Shown: positions 1 through 7,214, counted from the stretch's first letter. The stretch: 31,963 nucleotides of DNA from Clostridium sp. CAG:221 (GCA_000435835.1 FR883348.1:1-31963); one strand, 5' to 3'. Made by a program: numbers and translations. Notes: a model not told the origin generated them from the sequence alone.

Positions 1-93
1 ATACAAGTATCTTAGTTATATTTTTTTAGAATAATAAAAATAAAAGTTAGGAAATATAAATATGAGTCAATAGAAAGGAGGTAGAAGAGCACA

Positions 94-579
94 ATGATGA
101 TTACTTTTAAGGGAACACCAGTTACTTTAGAAAATAAGCCTATTAGCGTTGGCGATGCTGCACCAGATTTTCACTTAATTGATAATGAATTAAATGAGAT
201 AACACTAAAAGATACAAGTGGAAAAAGAATATTTGTAGCTGTTCCATCAGTTGATACACCAGTTTGTGATAGAGAAGTAAGAAAGTTTAATGAAGAAGCA
301 GCAAAAATTAGTGATGTTAGCATATATGTAGTATCAATGGATTTACCTTTTGCTCAAGCTAGATGGTGTGGAGGCGCAGGTATAGATAAGGTTACTGTTT
401 TATCAGATTATAAGAATAGAGATTTTGGTAAGAATTATGGTGTTTATATTAAGGAACTTGGGCTTTTAACTAGAGCAATTATTATTGTAGATGAAAGCAA
501 TAAAGTTTCATATGTTCAGTACTGCAAGGAAGTTTCTAGTGAACCAGATTATGAAGCAGCTTTAAGTGCTGTAAAATAA
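94..579 (+). CDS. tpx: Thiol peroxidase Tpx (atypical 2-Cys peroxiredoxin)
   Basis: Reduces hydrogen peroxide and organic hydroperoxides in the cytoplasm with electrons from thioredoxin. The 161-aa product has the Tpx layout: peroxidatic Cys58 in PSVDTPVCDREV and resolving Cys92 in ARWCGG, 34 residues apart as in E. coli Tpx (Cys61/Cys95). The length is normal for the family. AAAGGAGG at 74-81 lies 12 bases before the first of two consecutive ATG codons (94 and 97); either could start the protein, and 94 is slightly better spaced. Twelve bases separate it from the following small charged-protein gene, so the two are probably co-transcribed up to the terminator at 848-892. No PerR-like operator was seen in the 93 upstream bases. 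The family call is secure. Confidence 0.95.
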   Translation: MMITFKGTPVTLENKPISVGDAAPDFHLIDNELNEITLKDTSGKRIFVAVPSVDTPVCDREVRKFNEEAAKISDVSIYVVSMDLPFAQARWCGGAGIDKVTVLSDYKNRDFGKNYGVYIKELGLLTRAIIIVDESNKVSYVQYCKEVSSEPDYEAALSAVK

Positions 580-591
580 GGAGTGGATTTT

Positions 592-840
592 ATGACTTTT
601 AAAGAAAAAATTAATGAAATGAAAATTCATCATGAAGAACATAAAGAAGAAAGACATGAAAGACATGAAGAAAAGAAATTTGCTCATGAAATAAAACATC
701 AAATTAAGGAAGAAGAAAGACTTAAAAAGCATGAAGAAAAAGTTCATGAAAAAGAAGCTAAAAAATTAGCAAAAGATATTGAACATGATATAAAAAAAGA
801 AGAAAAGTTTGCAAAAAAAGAAAATAAGATATTTGATTAA
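592..840 (+). CDS. Small His/Lys/Glu-rich hypothetical protein
   Basis: Unrecognised 82-aa protein, almost entirely charged: Lys, Glu and ten His, with repeated HEE/RHE/KHE-type steps and a predicted continuous helix. It has no Cys, signal peptide or membrane segment. ATG 592 is chosen because AAGGAG at 578-583 lies 8 bases upstream; a GTG at 583 in the same frame overlaps that ribosome binding site and is unlikely to be used. The gene follows tpx by 12 bases and ends at a strong terminator, so it is likely expressed with the peroxidase. His spacing could bind metal, and the composition could also suit nucleic-acid or acid-surface binding; both are guesses. Low complexity means homology searches will give spurious hits. 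Confidence 0.7.
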   Translation: MTFKEKINEMKIHHEEHKEERHERHEEKKFAHEIKHQIKEEERLKKHEEKVHEKEAKKLAKDIEHDIKKEEKFAKKENKIFD

Positions 841-847
841 TAATACC

Positions 848-892
848 TAATAAAAGAAAGCTATGTCATATTGATATGGCTTTCTTTTATTA
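848..892 (+). terminator. Intrinsic terminator after tpx operon
   Basis: A perfect 14-bp stem (848-861 with 879-892) carries its own A-run on the 5' side and TTTCTTTTATTA on the 3' side, so it could act in both directions. It closes the tpx/small-protein unit. Confidence 0.85.
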
Positions 893-953
893 AGTAGAAT
901 ATAATATTATAAAATATATTAATAGGTAAATTATTATGGAAAGGTTAATTTTT

Positions 954-2120
954 ATGTTAAAGAAAAGGTTTTTACTTTTATTTCTTGTATTTTTATTAAC
1001 AGGGTGTGGTTATAAAAAGGACAATGAAATAAATAATAGTATTACCAATGATGAAAAGGAAAATATAAATGGTACAGATGAAATTATGAGAGAAGAAAAA
1101 GAGCCAATAGATGATAAAATTAATAGTATGACTTTAGATGAAAAAATAGGTCAGATGATTATAACTGGCTTTAATGGAAGTGAATATAATGACGATATGG
1201 ACAGGCTAATTAATGAATATAAGGTTGGAGGAGTAATACTATTTGCTAGAAATATAGAAGATTCAAATCAAATGATTGACTTAACAAGAGCATTGCAGGA
1301 AAACAATAATAATCTTCCTTTATTTATTTCTATTGATGAAGAGGGAGGACGAGTAAGTAGATTACCAGATGATGTAGAAAAGTTTCCATCAGCTTTTACT
1401 ATAGGTCTAATAAATGATCAGCAAACAGCTTATGAAAATGGAAAAGAAATAGGGTATACATTGAAAAGACTTGGTATAAATTTAGATTATGCACCTGTAC
1501 TTGATATATATAGTAATGAAAATAATACTGTCATAGGTGACAGAGCTTTTAGTAAAGAAGAAAGTATTGTATCAACAATGGGCATAGCTACAATGGAGGG
1601 AATTGAGGATGCAGATATAATTCCAGTGGTAAAGCACTTCCCAGGTCATGGAGACACAGAAGTAGATTCACATTATGGATTGCCGATAGTATATAAAACA
1701 TTAGAAGAGTTACGAAATTTTGAATTTATTCCTTTTGTAAAGGCTATTGAAAGTGGATGTGATGTTATTATGGTAAGTCATATTATATTAAATGAAGTAG
1801 ATAGTAGTAATCCAGCATCATTATCCAAAATAGTGATAAGTGATTTATTAAGAAAAGATTTGGAATTTGATAAAGTAGTAATTACTGATGATATGTCCAT
1901 GGGAGCCATAACATCTATTATGTCCATTGAAGAAGCTTGCATAAAGAGTATTGAAGCAGGTTGTGATATATTACTTTTAGGAAATGCATATGAAGAAATA
2001 GAGCAAGTTATAAATAGTATTAAGTTAAAGCTTTACAATGGTGAGATAAGTGAAGAACAAATAAATAAAAGCGTGAAGAGAATTTTAGAATTAAAGAAAA
2101 AATATAATATGATGGAGTGA
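954..2120 (+). CDS. nagZ: Lipoprotein beta-N-acetylhexosaminidase (GH3, NagZ-type)
   Basis: Cleaves terminal beta-linked N-acetylglucosamine from peptidoglycan fragments; in Gram-positives this enzyme acts outside the membrane in wall turnover. Starting at ATG 954 gives a textbook lipoprotein signal, MLKKRFLLLFLVFLLTGC, with lipobox Cys18; GGAAAGG at 938-944 is 9 bases upstream. An in-frame ATG at 936 would add six residues and lacks a good ribosome binding site. The GH3 domain follows a short Asn/Glu-rich spacer. Diagnostic motifs are IDEEGGRVSRL, KHFPGHGDTEVDSH (residues 227-240, containing the Asp/His acid-base dyad known from Bacillus NagZ) and VITDDMSMGA around Asp312/313 (nucleophile region). 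At 388 aa it has only the catalytic domain. The HAD gene follows after four bases. Confidence 0.9.
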   Translation: MLKKRFLLLFLVFLLTGCGYKKDNEINNSITNDEKENINGTDEIMREEKEPIDDKINSMTLDEKIGQMIITGFNGSEYNDDMDRLINEYKVGGVILFARNIEDSNQMIDLTRALQENNNNLPLFISIDEEGGRVSRLPDDVEKFPSAFTIGLINDQQTAYENGKEIGYTLKRLGINLDYAPVLDIYSNENNTVIGDRAFSKEESIVSTMGIATMEGIEDADIIPVVKHFPGHGDTEVDSHYGLPIVYKTLEELRNFEFIPFVKAIESGCDVIMVSHIILNEVDSSNPASLSKIVISDLLRKDLEFDKVVITDDMSMGAITSIMSIEEACIKSIEAGCDILLLGNAYEEIEQVINSIKLKLYNGEISEEQINKSVKRILELKKKYNMME

Positions 2121-2124
2121 TTTG

Positions 2125-2778
2125 ATGGGAAAAAAAGCAGTAATATTTGATATGGATGGGGTAATTTTTGATACGGAAAAAGTGTATTTAGATATTTGGA
2201 TAGAAGTTTTTGAAAAGTATGGCTATAAAATGACTAAAGAATTATATGTTAATGTAATGGGAACAGGAAGAAAAAATGTAATAAAAACATTTTTAGAGAA
2301 TTTCGGAGATGATCTTCCCATTGAAAAGATGTATGAGGAAAAGGATAATCAATTATTTTATATAATAGAAAATCAGGGGATTCCCTTAAAGGAAGGTGTA
2401 AAAGAACTATTTTCAATGCTTAAAGAAAAAAACTATAAAATAGCTTTGGCTACATCTGCCAAAAGGGAGAGAGTAGAAAAGCAAATTAAAGATAAATGGC
2501 TTAAAGAAAGCTTTGATGCAATAGTATGCGGTGATGACGTGGAAAAAGGAAAACCAAGTCCAGATATATTTTTAAAAGCAGCAAAGAAAATTGATGTTGA
2601 ACCAGAAAATTGCTTTGTTGTGGAAGATTCACCAGCAGGAATAAAGGCAGCTTTTTCTGGAGGAATGAAAGGAATTCATGTGGAGGATTTAAAGGCAGCT
2701 GATGAGGATATATTAAAATATTGTGAAAAAAACTTTAAAAATTTGCAAGAAATAAAAGAATATTTAAGTTGTGAGTAA
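2125..2778 (+). CDS. HAD-superfamily phosphatase/phosphomutase-like hydrolase
   Basis: 217-aa cytoplasmic HAD hydrolase of the beta-phosphoglucomutase/Gph-like subgroup. Motif I is FDMDGV (nucleophile Asp9, acid/base Asp11), motif II is LATSAKRE, motif III is the Lys of KGKPSPDIF, and motif IV is VEDSPAGIKAA. An alpha-helical cap lies between motifs I and II. The substrate cannot be told from sequence: sugar phosphates, pseudouridine or deoxyribose phosphates are all known for relatives. GGAG at 2114-2117 lies 7 bases before ATG 2125; a TTG just upstream is unlikely. It starts four bases after nagZ ends and is probably translated from the same transcript, so action on a phosphorylated sugar from wall recycling is possible. 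Confidence 0.85.
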   Translation: MGKKAVIFDMDGVIFDTEKVYLDIWIEVFEKYGYKMTKELYVNVMGTGRKNVIKTFLENFGDDLPIEKMYEEKDNQLFYIIENQGIPLKEGVKELFSMLKEKNYKIALATSAKRERVEKQIKDKWLKESFDAIVCGDDVEKGKPSPDIFLKAAKKIDVEPENCFVVEDSPAGIKAAFSGGMKGIHVEDLKAADEDILKYCEKNFKNLQEIKEYLSCE

Positions 2779-2779
2779 A

Positions 2780-2809
2780 TTGACAATAATAGTAAATGGG
2801 GAATATAAT
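2780..2809 (+). promoter_or_regulatory. Sigma-A-type promoter for the ABC-F leader
   Basis: TTGACA at 2780-2785 and TATAAT at 2804-2809, both perfect, with an 18-base spacer. Transcription would start near 2816, giving a leader of about 250 bases ahead of the ABC-F remnant. Confidence 0.75.
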
Positions 2810-2846
2810 TATATATAAATAGATTGAAAAGATGAAAGGAGAAGAA

Positions 2847-2867
2847 ATGAGAATAATATTAGCTTAG
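2847..2867 (+). CDS. Candidate leader peptide (uORF), six codons
   Basis: AAAGGAG at 2835-2841 lies 5 bases before ATG 2847, which opens a six-codon frame reading MRIILA followed by TAG. It sits about 30 bases after the predicted transcription start, and its codons 3-6 form the 5' arm of a 12-bp hairpin (2854-2865 with 2932-2943). Short leaders of this kind upstream of ABC-F resistance genes sense antibiotic-stalled ribosomes. Ribosome binding site, position and overlap with the hairpin are seen; the role is inferred. Confidence 0.55.
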   Translation: MRIILA

Positions 2868-3017
2868 ATTTTAAGAAATTTTTTAAACAATTTATAAGGT
2901 AAGGCTTATTTGTTGTGCAAAAAAATAGGTAAAGCTAATATTACTCATAAATACTTTTCTTTGTATAGATAAAAGAAGATAATGCTGTATATGGGTAATT
3001 CTATATATGGCATTTTT
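2854..3017 (+). promoter_or_regulatory. Transcription attenuator with mutually exclusive hairpins
   Basis: Three pairings can be drawn. P1: TAATATTAGCTT (2854-2865) with AAGCTAATATTA (2932-2943), 12 perfect pairs, its 5' arm inside the leader peptide frame. Terminator: 2982-2992 with 3003-3013, 11 pairs including two G-U, followed by TTTTTATA. Antiterminator: ATTACTCATA (2940-2949) with TATGGGTAAT (2990-2999), 10 pairs with one G-U. The antiterminator shares bases with both others, so blocking P1 by a stalled ribosome would free 2940-2949 to disrupt the terminator. This is the logic of ribosome-mediated attenuation. The pairings are seen; the regulation is inferred. Confidence 0.6.
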
Positions 3018-3067
3018 ATATTTAAGCAGTAAAAAGTTATACTTATAATTTTTTAAGCAATGAGTTT

Positions 3068-3415
3068 ATGACAGTAATAATGAAATGTAAAGATATAAGC
3101 AAAGCTTATGATAATAAAGTGCTTTTTAATAAATCATCTTTTTATATAAAGCAAGGAGAAAAAGTTGGAGTATATGGTTCAAATGGATGTGGAAAAACAA
3201 CTTTAATTAAGGCAATACTAGCCCAAGAAGAATTTGAAGGTGAAATCAATATTAGTTCCTCAAGAAAAATAGGCTATATTAGTCAAGATGTCATATTTTT
3301 AATACAAAGAAGTTATCGCTACCAATGGAGCAAGCTTAAAGAAGTAAGCAATAAAATAGAGGTAAAGTTTAAAAGCTTTACCTCTATTTTATTTCATAAT
3401 ATTAGTTATGGATGA
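3068..3415 (+). pseudogene. Truncated ABC-F family ATPase (remnant)
   Basis: The first 75 or so codons encode the start of an N-terminal ABC domain: a Walker A motif GSNGCGKTT, a following beta strand and a Q-loop region (KIGYISQDV). Real ABC-F proteins are about 480-650 aa with two ABC domains; here the signature motif, Walker B, the interdomain linker and the second domain are missing. After about codon 77 the reading no longer resembles an ABC domain, and the last 20 codons run through a 15-bp terminator stem, so they are not real coding sequence. A +2-frame stretch just after the join (near 3304-3339) reads KKLSLPMEQA then stops, which recalls an ABC-F tail but is weak evidence. An internal deletion is the simplest explanation. 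ATG 3068 and ATG 3080 are both possible starts; neither has a good ribosome binding site. Confidence 0.7.
3353..3390. terminator. Bidirectional terminator between ABC-F remnant and 58-aa gene
   Basis: A perfect 15-bp stem (3353-3367 with 3376-3390), A-rich on one side and T-rich on the other. It ends the plus-strand ABC-F transcript and the minus-strand gene whose stop codon is at 3389-3391. Confidence 0.85.
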
Positions 3416-3565
3416 ATTTACATTTTCTAATGTTCTCATAATATCTTCAACTTTGCTTTTATCAGCATTTTCAGCTAAAGCATGAGCTTCAGTTATACAG
3501 GCTTCCACAGAAGTTATTTTAGTTTTAGCTTCATTTAAGTAAGTTTTAAAATCTTTTGTATCCAT
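3389..3565 (-). CDS. Small hypothetical protein, 58 aa
   Basis: A short minus-strand gene with clear signals: AAAGGAG (complement of 3571-3577) lies 5 bases before ATG (3565-3563), and the frame runs 58 codons to TAA, directly against a strong terminator. The product begins MDTKDFKTYLNEAKTK and is predicted to be wholly helical and soluble, with one Cys (residue 23), alternating charged and hydrophobic positions, and no signal peptide or membrane segment. I do not recognise the family. It is transcribed toward the ABC-F remnant and away from the chemoreceptor remnant, inside a stretch that has suffered deletions, yet it looks intact. Confidence 0.7.
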   Translation of the reverse strand: MDTKDFKTYLNEAKTKITSVEACITEAHALAENADKSKVEDIMRTLENVNSSITNIMK

Positions 3566-3644
3566 AAGTACTCCTTTAAATCATTTCATTATTTATTTAT
3601 ATAAAGTTATTATTAAATATTATCTAATTTTTATGCAAAAAAAC

Positions 3645-3685
3645 TTAGATAACGATGAAATTAGATAATGATGAAGTTAGATAAT
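3645..3685 (+). repeat. 16-bp direct repeat, about 2.5 copies
   Basis: TTAGATAAYGATGAAR occurs at 3645-3660 and 3661-3676, with a partial third copy at 3677-3685. An inverted ATTATCTAA lies at 3619-3627, so the region could also fold. The repeat ends where the open chemoreceptor frame begins (3681), which suggests a rearrangement join. Confidence 0.7.
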
Positions 3686-3788
3686 TAATTGGAAAAAGGA
3701 ACTGAATGATCCGGAAGATGGAAGTCAAGATGAAGAAGAAACAGAATTTTTAAATAATGTATATGTAGCTTATGAAGGATATTACCAA

Positions 3789-5114
3789 GTGAATTTAGAT
3801 ATTATAAATCAAATTAAAAATTCAGAAAAAGTAGATAATAATTTGGTAAATAGATCAGTAGAGTTAGAAAAAATAATGATGGATAATCTAAATGGATTAG
3901 AAGAATATTTAGTTTCATGGGCAGAATTAGATAAAAATGATAGTGATGATTTGTATTCTAGAGTTATAATAAGAAGTATTTTTATAGTAAGTACATGTAT
4001 TATTGTATTTTTATTAATATCAGTGTATATTGTGAAGGTGTTTAGAAACCAAATGAAAGAAATTACATTGGTATTAAGTGAATTAGCAGAAGGAAATTTA
4101 GATATTGATTTAAAAATAGAAAATAATACTGAATTTGATGAAATGAAAGTATTTATTAATCAAACTGTTAATAAATTTAATCAAATTGTTAAAGGTGTTA
4201 AAGAAAAAAGTAGTGATTTAGATGAAAGAGCAGAAGTTTTAAGTATTATTTCTGAAGAGTTATCATCTTCAGTAGCAAGTGTTTTTGATGCTGTGAAAAA
4301 TGTTACCAATGGCTCAGAAGAACAGGCAAGTGATATGATAGAAGTAACAGAGAGTTTAAATAAATTTTCCAATACAGTTGAAGAGTTTGTAGTAAATTTA
4401 CATTATTTAAATAATAATTCTAAAGAAATATCTAATACAGCTAATACTAGTAGTGATAAGATGGACCAGTTATTAAGTGGTTTTAAATATATAGAAATTT
4501 CAATAAGGGATTTTATAAATAAAATAGGAAAATTAAGTATAACTATAAATGAAGTAAGTAATATAACAAATTTAATTAATTCTATTGCAGAACAAACTAA
4601 TCTTTTAGCTTTAAATGCAGCTATTGAATCAGCAAGGGTTGGTGAAGCAGGAAAAGGTTTTGCTGTTGTAGCAGAAGAAATAAGAGTTCTTGCAGAGCAA
4701 AGTAAGGAATCTGCAAACAGTATAACAACATTAATTAGTGATGTTTCAAATGATACTAATATAATTGTAAATGAGAGTAATACCATAAGTGAAAAACTGA
4801 AAGATTCATCAAAAGTTATAGATGATTCCTTGAAATCTTTTACTGAGATTATAAAAGCTATTGAAGAAATTGTTCCAAAAATAAATGAATTAAATATAGC
4901 TGCAGATAGTATTAATAAAGAAACTGCTACTATTGGAAGCAAAATAGAGAACTCTGCTGCTATAGCTCAAGAAATTTCTGCATCTACAGAAGAAATAGAA
5001 AGTTCGTTAGATGAAATTAATACAGGAAGTCATAAAGTGGCAAGTACTTCAAATAATCTTAGTGAATTAACTAACATATTACAAAAAGAGGTTGAAGTAT
5101 TCAAAACTAAATAA
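3789..5114 (+). CDS. Methyl-accepting chemotaxis protein, N-terminally truncated
   Basis: Chemoreceptor lacking its first membrane segment. From GTG 3789 (441 aa) the product has the end of a periplasmic-type helical sensor, one membrane segment (about residues 58-80, RSIFIVSTCIIVFLLISVYI), a HAMP domain, and a full signalling domain with the hairpin tip EQTNLLALNAAIESARVGE and GKGFAVVAEEIRVLAEQS. The frame stays open upstream to 3681, and that extension reads like sensor-domain sequence (ELNDPEDGSQDEEETEFLNN), but contains no start codon and no first transmembrane helix. A typical relative is near 550-570 aa. Only a poor AAGG (3775-3778) precedes GTG 3789. It is probably a 5'-deleted pseudogene; a shortened protein would have its sensor stub on the wrong side or be non-functional. 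Confidence 0.8.
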   Translation: MNLDIINQIKNSEKVDNNLVNRSVELEKIMMDNLNGLEEYLVSWAELDKNDSDDLYSRVIIRSIFIVSTCIIVFLLISVYIVKVFRNQMKEITLVLSELAEGNLDIDLKIENNTEFDEMKVFINQTVNKFNQIVKGVKEKSSDLDERAEVLSIISEELSSSVASVFDAVKNVTNGSEEQASDMIEVTESLNKFSNTVEEFVVNLHYLNNNSKEISNTANTSSDKMDQLLSGFKYIEISIRDFINKIGKLSITINEVSNITNLINSIAEQTNLLALNAAIESARVGEAGKGFAVVAEEIRVLAEQSKESANSITTLISDVSNDTNIIVNESNTISEKLKDSSKVIDDSLKSFTEIIKAIEEIVPKINELNIAADSINKETATIGSKIENSAAIAQEISASTEEIESSLDEINTGSHKVASTSNNLSELTNILQKEVEVFKTK

Positions 5115-5161
5115 AATAGAAAGTAAATAAGGAAGATATACAGAAATAATTTTTCAAATAA

Positions 5162-5209
5162 AAAATAACTTATAGTGAAATATATTTTATTTCACTATAA
5201 GTTATTTTT
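5162..5209 (+). terminator. Intrinsic terminator after chemoreceptor
   Basis: A perfect 21-bp stem (5162-5182 with 5188-5208), 5-base loop, T-rich 3' end. It is the longest uninterrupted stem in the window. Confidence 0.85.
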
Positions 5210-5293
5210 ATTGAACAAAAGTTAAGATAAACATAAGGTGAATTGTAAAAAAGTAGTATTTAATTATATTTTTTTATAAAAAAAGCATTTTAT

Positions 5294-5321
5294 TTAACAT
5301 AAATATGTGATATTGTATAAA
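5294..5321 (+). promoter_or_regulatory. Promoter for ROK kinase/RpiR genes
   Basis: TTAACA (5294-5299), 16-base spacer, TATAAA (5316-5321), 31 bases before ATG 5353 with GGGGAGAGG between. It matches consensus at most positions; inferred by eye. Confidence 0.5.
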
Positions 5322-5352
5322 TTATGAAATATAGTTAAAAGGGGAGAGGTAA

Positions 5353-6261
5353 ATGTATAATTTGGGAATTGATATTGGAGGAACTTTTATTAAATATGCC
5401 TTAGTAGATGAGGCATATAAAATTATGGATAAATGGAAAGTTGAAACTATTAAGCTTGAGACAAAAGATGAATTGTATGATTATATATGTAATAATATTA
5501 GAAATATTGATGATATAGAGATAATAGGTATAAGTGCACCAGGGGTTATAGATGAAGAAGCTAATGTTAAATCGTATGCAGCACCTAATTTAAGAATTAT
5601 GTATGGAACTAATATAGTTGATGAAATACAAAATAGAACAAATAAAAAAGTTGCAGCAATAAATGATGCTAAAGCTGCAGGGTTATGTGAATTTGAAATA
5701 GGAAATGCAAAAGATAGTAAATCATCAGCATTCTTAATCTTAGGTACAGGAACAGGTGGATGTATTTGTAATGAAAATGGAGTAATATATGGAAAAGATT
5801 CTTTTGCAGGTGAATTTCATAAGCTTCCATTTATAAATTTTAGTAATGGAAAGATGGATAATATGGGTGATTATGCATCAATGACTGCTTTAATAAATAT
5901 ATATAATGACAAAGTTGATGAAAACGTTAAGATAAAATATGGACATGAAGTATGTAATAAATATTTTGAAGGAGATAATACAGCAAAAGAAGCTGTAGAT
6001 CAGTGGATAGATAATATACTTGTACAGTTAATAACTATTACAGTTTTCTATAATCCAGAAGTTATTTGTATAGGAGGAGGAATATCTGAAGAAGAATGGT
6101 TTATTAATAGAATTAAAGATAGATATAGAGAAGAATGTATTAGACATACTGAATGTGATGTTATTACAACTAAAATAGATAGATGTAAGTATAATAATGA
6201 TGCCAATATACTTGGTGCAATAATAAATGCAAGTAAAAAAAGGACAGTTATATATAATTAA
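5353..6261 (+). CDS. ROK-family sugar kinase (possible beta-glucoside kinase)
   Basis: 302-aa ROK protein of the enzyme type (no N-terminal helix-turn-helix). It carries the phosphate-binding motif GIDIGGTFIK (residues 5-14), a catalytic-base region INDAKAAG with Asp105, and the ATP-loop ILGTGTGGC (129-137). The Cys-rich zinc motif (CxCGxxGCxE) of many glucokinase and NagC-type ROK members is absent; this region reads GEFHKLPFINFSNGK. ROK enzymes phosphorylate hexoses or disaccharides with ATP; the gene's place before a GH1/PTS operon fits a BglK-like beta-glucoside kinase, but glucose, released by the GH1 enzyme, is an equally good substrate. A strong GGGGAGAGG site precedes the ATG. It is followed closely by the RpiR regulator on the same strand. 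Confidence 0.85.
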   Translation: MYNLGIDIGGTFIKYALVDEAYKIMDKWKVETIKLETKDELYDYICNNIRNIDDIEIIGISAPGVIDEEANVKSYAAPNLRIMYGTNIVDEIQNRTNKKVAAINDAKAAGLCEFEIGNAKDSKSSAFLILGTGTGGCICNENGVIYGKDSFAGEFHKLPFINFSNGKMDNMGDYASMTALINIYNDKVDENVKIKYGHEVCNKYFEGDNTAKEAVDQWIDNILVQLITITVFYNPEVICIGGGISEEEWFINRIKDRYREECIRHTECDVITTKIDRCKYNNDANILGAIINASKKRTVIYN

Positions 6262-6308
6262 ATAGAAAAGTAAAATCAAAAGATTAGAAATTAACTTGAG
6301 GTGAAGAT

Positions 6309-7040
6309 ATGTTTAGATATGAAGTGATACAAAGTTTAAATAACTTAGAATTATCCTTATATGAATATATAATGAAAAACAGTAAAAAAGTAATATACAT
6401 GAGAATACGAGAGCTTGCAGAGGAAGCACATGTCTCTACAACTACAATATTAAGATTTTGCAAAAAATTAAATTGCGAAGGATTTTCTGAATTTAAAGTT
6501 AAATTTAAAATGTATATTGAAGAAAATAATATTAAAAAGGTAAATGATGACACATCAGAAATAATAAATTTTCTGAAAAATATAGAAGGCAGTGATTTAG
6601 ATAATAGATTAGATAAATTATGTAATATGGTTAAAATGGCAAATAGTATTATATTTTTAGGTATAGGATCATCGGGAATACTGTGCAAATATGCATCTAG
6701 ATATTTTTCGTCTATTGGAAAGTTTACCTTTCATATTGATGATCCATTTTTCCCTAAGAATTTTAAATGTTATGGTGAAAGCCTTATAATAGCTTTATCA
6801 GTATCAGGAGAAACACCAACTACTATAGAAAATATTACTAGATTTAAAAAAGAAAACTGTACAATTGCCAGTATAACAAATACAGAAAACTGTACTATAG
6901 CTAAAATATCAGATTTAAATTTACCTTATTATGTACAACAAGTTAAAGTTAATTATAGTGATATTACAACGCAAATTCCTGTATTGTATATGATAGAGAG
7001 AATTGGTAAAAAGCTATATAATGAATATGGAATAGAATAA
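6309..7040 (+). CDS. RpiR-family transcriptional regulator
   Basis: 243-aa regulator with an N-terminal helix-turn-helix (about residues 29-55, RIRELAEEAHVSTTTILRFC) and a C-terminal SIS domain (about 110-235) that binds phosphorylated sugars; the SIS ligand motif is FLGIGSSG and the second phosphate loop is SVSGETPTT. GAGGTGA precedes ATG 6309. It lies between the kinase gene and the GH1/PTS operon, with its own terminator, so it most likely senses a sugar phosphate made by the PTS, the kinase or the GH1 enzyme and controls the downstream promoter. Whether it represses or activates cannot be told. The two AACA/TGTT palindromes at 7117-7166 are candidate binding sites. Confidence 0.88.
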   Translation: MFRYEVIQSLNNLELSLYEYIMKNSKKVIYMRIRELAEEAHVSTTTILRFCKKLNCEGFSEFKVKFKMYIEENNIKKVNDDTSEIINFLKNIEGSDLDNRLDKLCNMVKMANSIIFLGIGSSGILCKYASRYFSSIGKFTFHIDDPFFPKNFKCYGESLIIALSVSGETPTTIENITRFKKENCTIASITNTENCTIAKISDLNLPYYVQQVKVNYSDITTQIPVLYMIERIGKKLYNEYGIE

Positions 7041-7086
7041 AAAAGGCACATATAGACTCATTTTTTGAGTTTATATGTGCCTTTTT
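7040..7086 (+). terminator. Intrinsic terminator after RpiR gene
   Basis: A 21-bp stem (7040-7060 with 7066-7086) with one G-U pair, a T5 loop and a T-rich tail. It separates the kinase/regulator unit from the GH1/PTS operon. Confidence 0.85.
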
Positions 7087-7116
7087 ATTTATATATAATA
7101 TTTAGTGTTTTTTTAA

Positions 7117-7166
7117 AAAACATCTTGTTTTATTTTTGTATCTATTTTTAAAAGATGGAACATGTT
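7117..7166 (+). promoter_or_regulatory. Paired AACA/TGTT palindromes, candidate operators
   Basis: AAAACATCTTGTTTT (7117-7131) is a 15-base palindrome with a 3-base centre, and AACATGTT (7159-7166) is a palindrome with the same half-sites and no gap. Their starts are 42 bases apart, about four helical turns, and both lie upstream of the -35 box at 7187. Binding by the adjacent RpiR protein is an inference. Confidence 0.35.
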
Positions 7167-7186
7167 TTTTTTGCTTTAGAAAATGA

Positions 7187-7214
7187 TTACAAACCAAAAA
7201 ATGTATTATATACT
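7187..7214 (+). promoter_or_regulatory. Promoter for GH1/PTS operon
   Basis: TTACAA (7187-7192), 16-base spacer, TATACT (7209-7214), 35 bases before the GH1 start codon. Confidence 0.5.

Noticed and set aside
1..93. Search for a PerR operator or gene end before tpx
   Set aside because: No dyad close to TTATAATnATTATAA and no convincing coding frame entering from the left edge.
4181..4942. Long minus-strand open frames opposite the chemoreceptor gene
   Set aside because: Shadow frames of a repetitive helical coding sequence; no ribosome binding sites, and the plus-strand product is clearly real.
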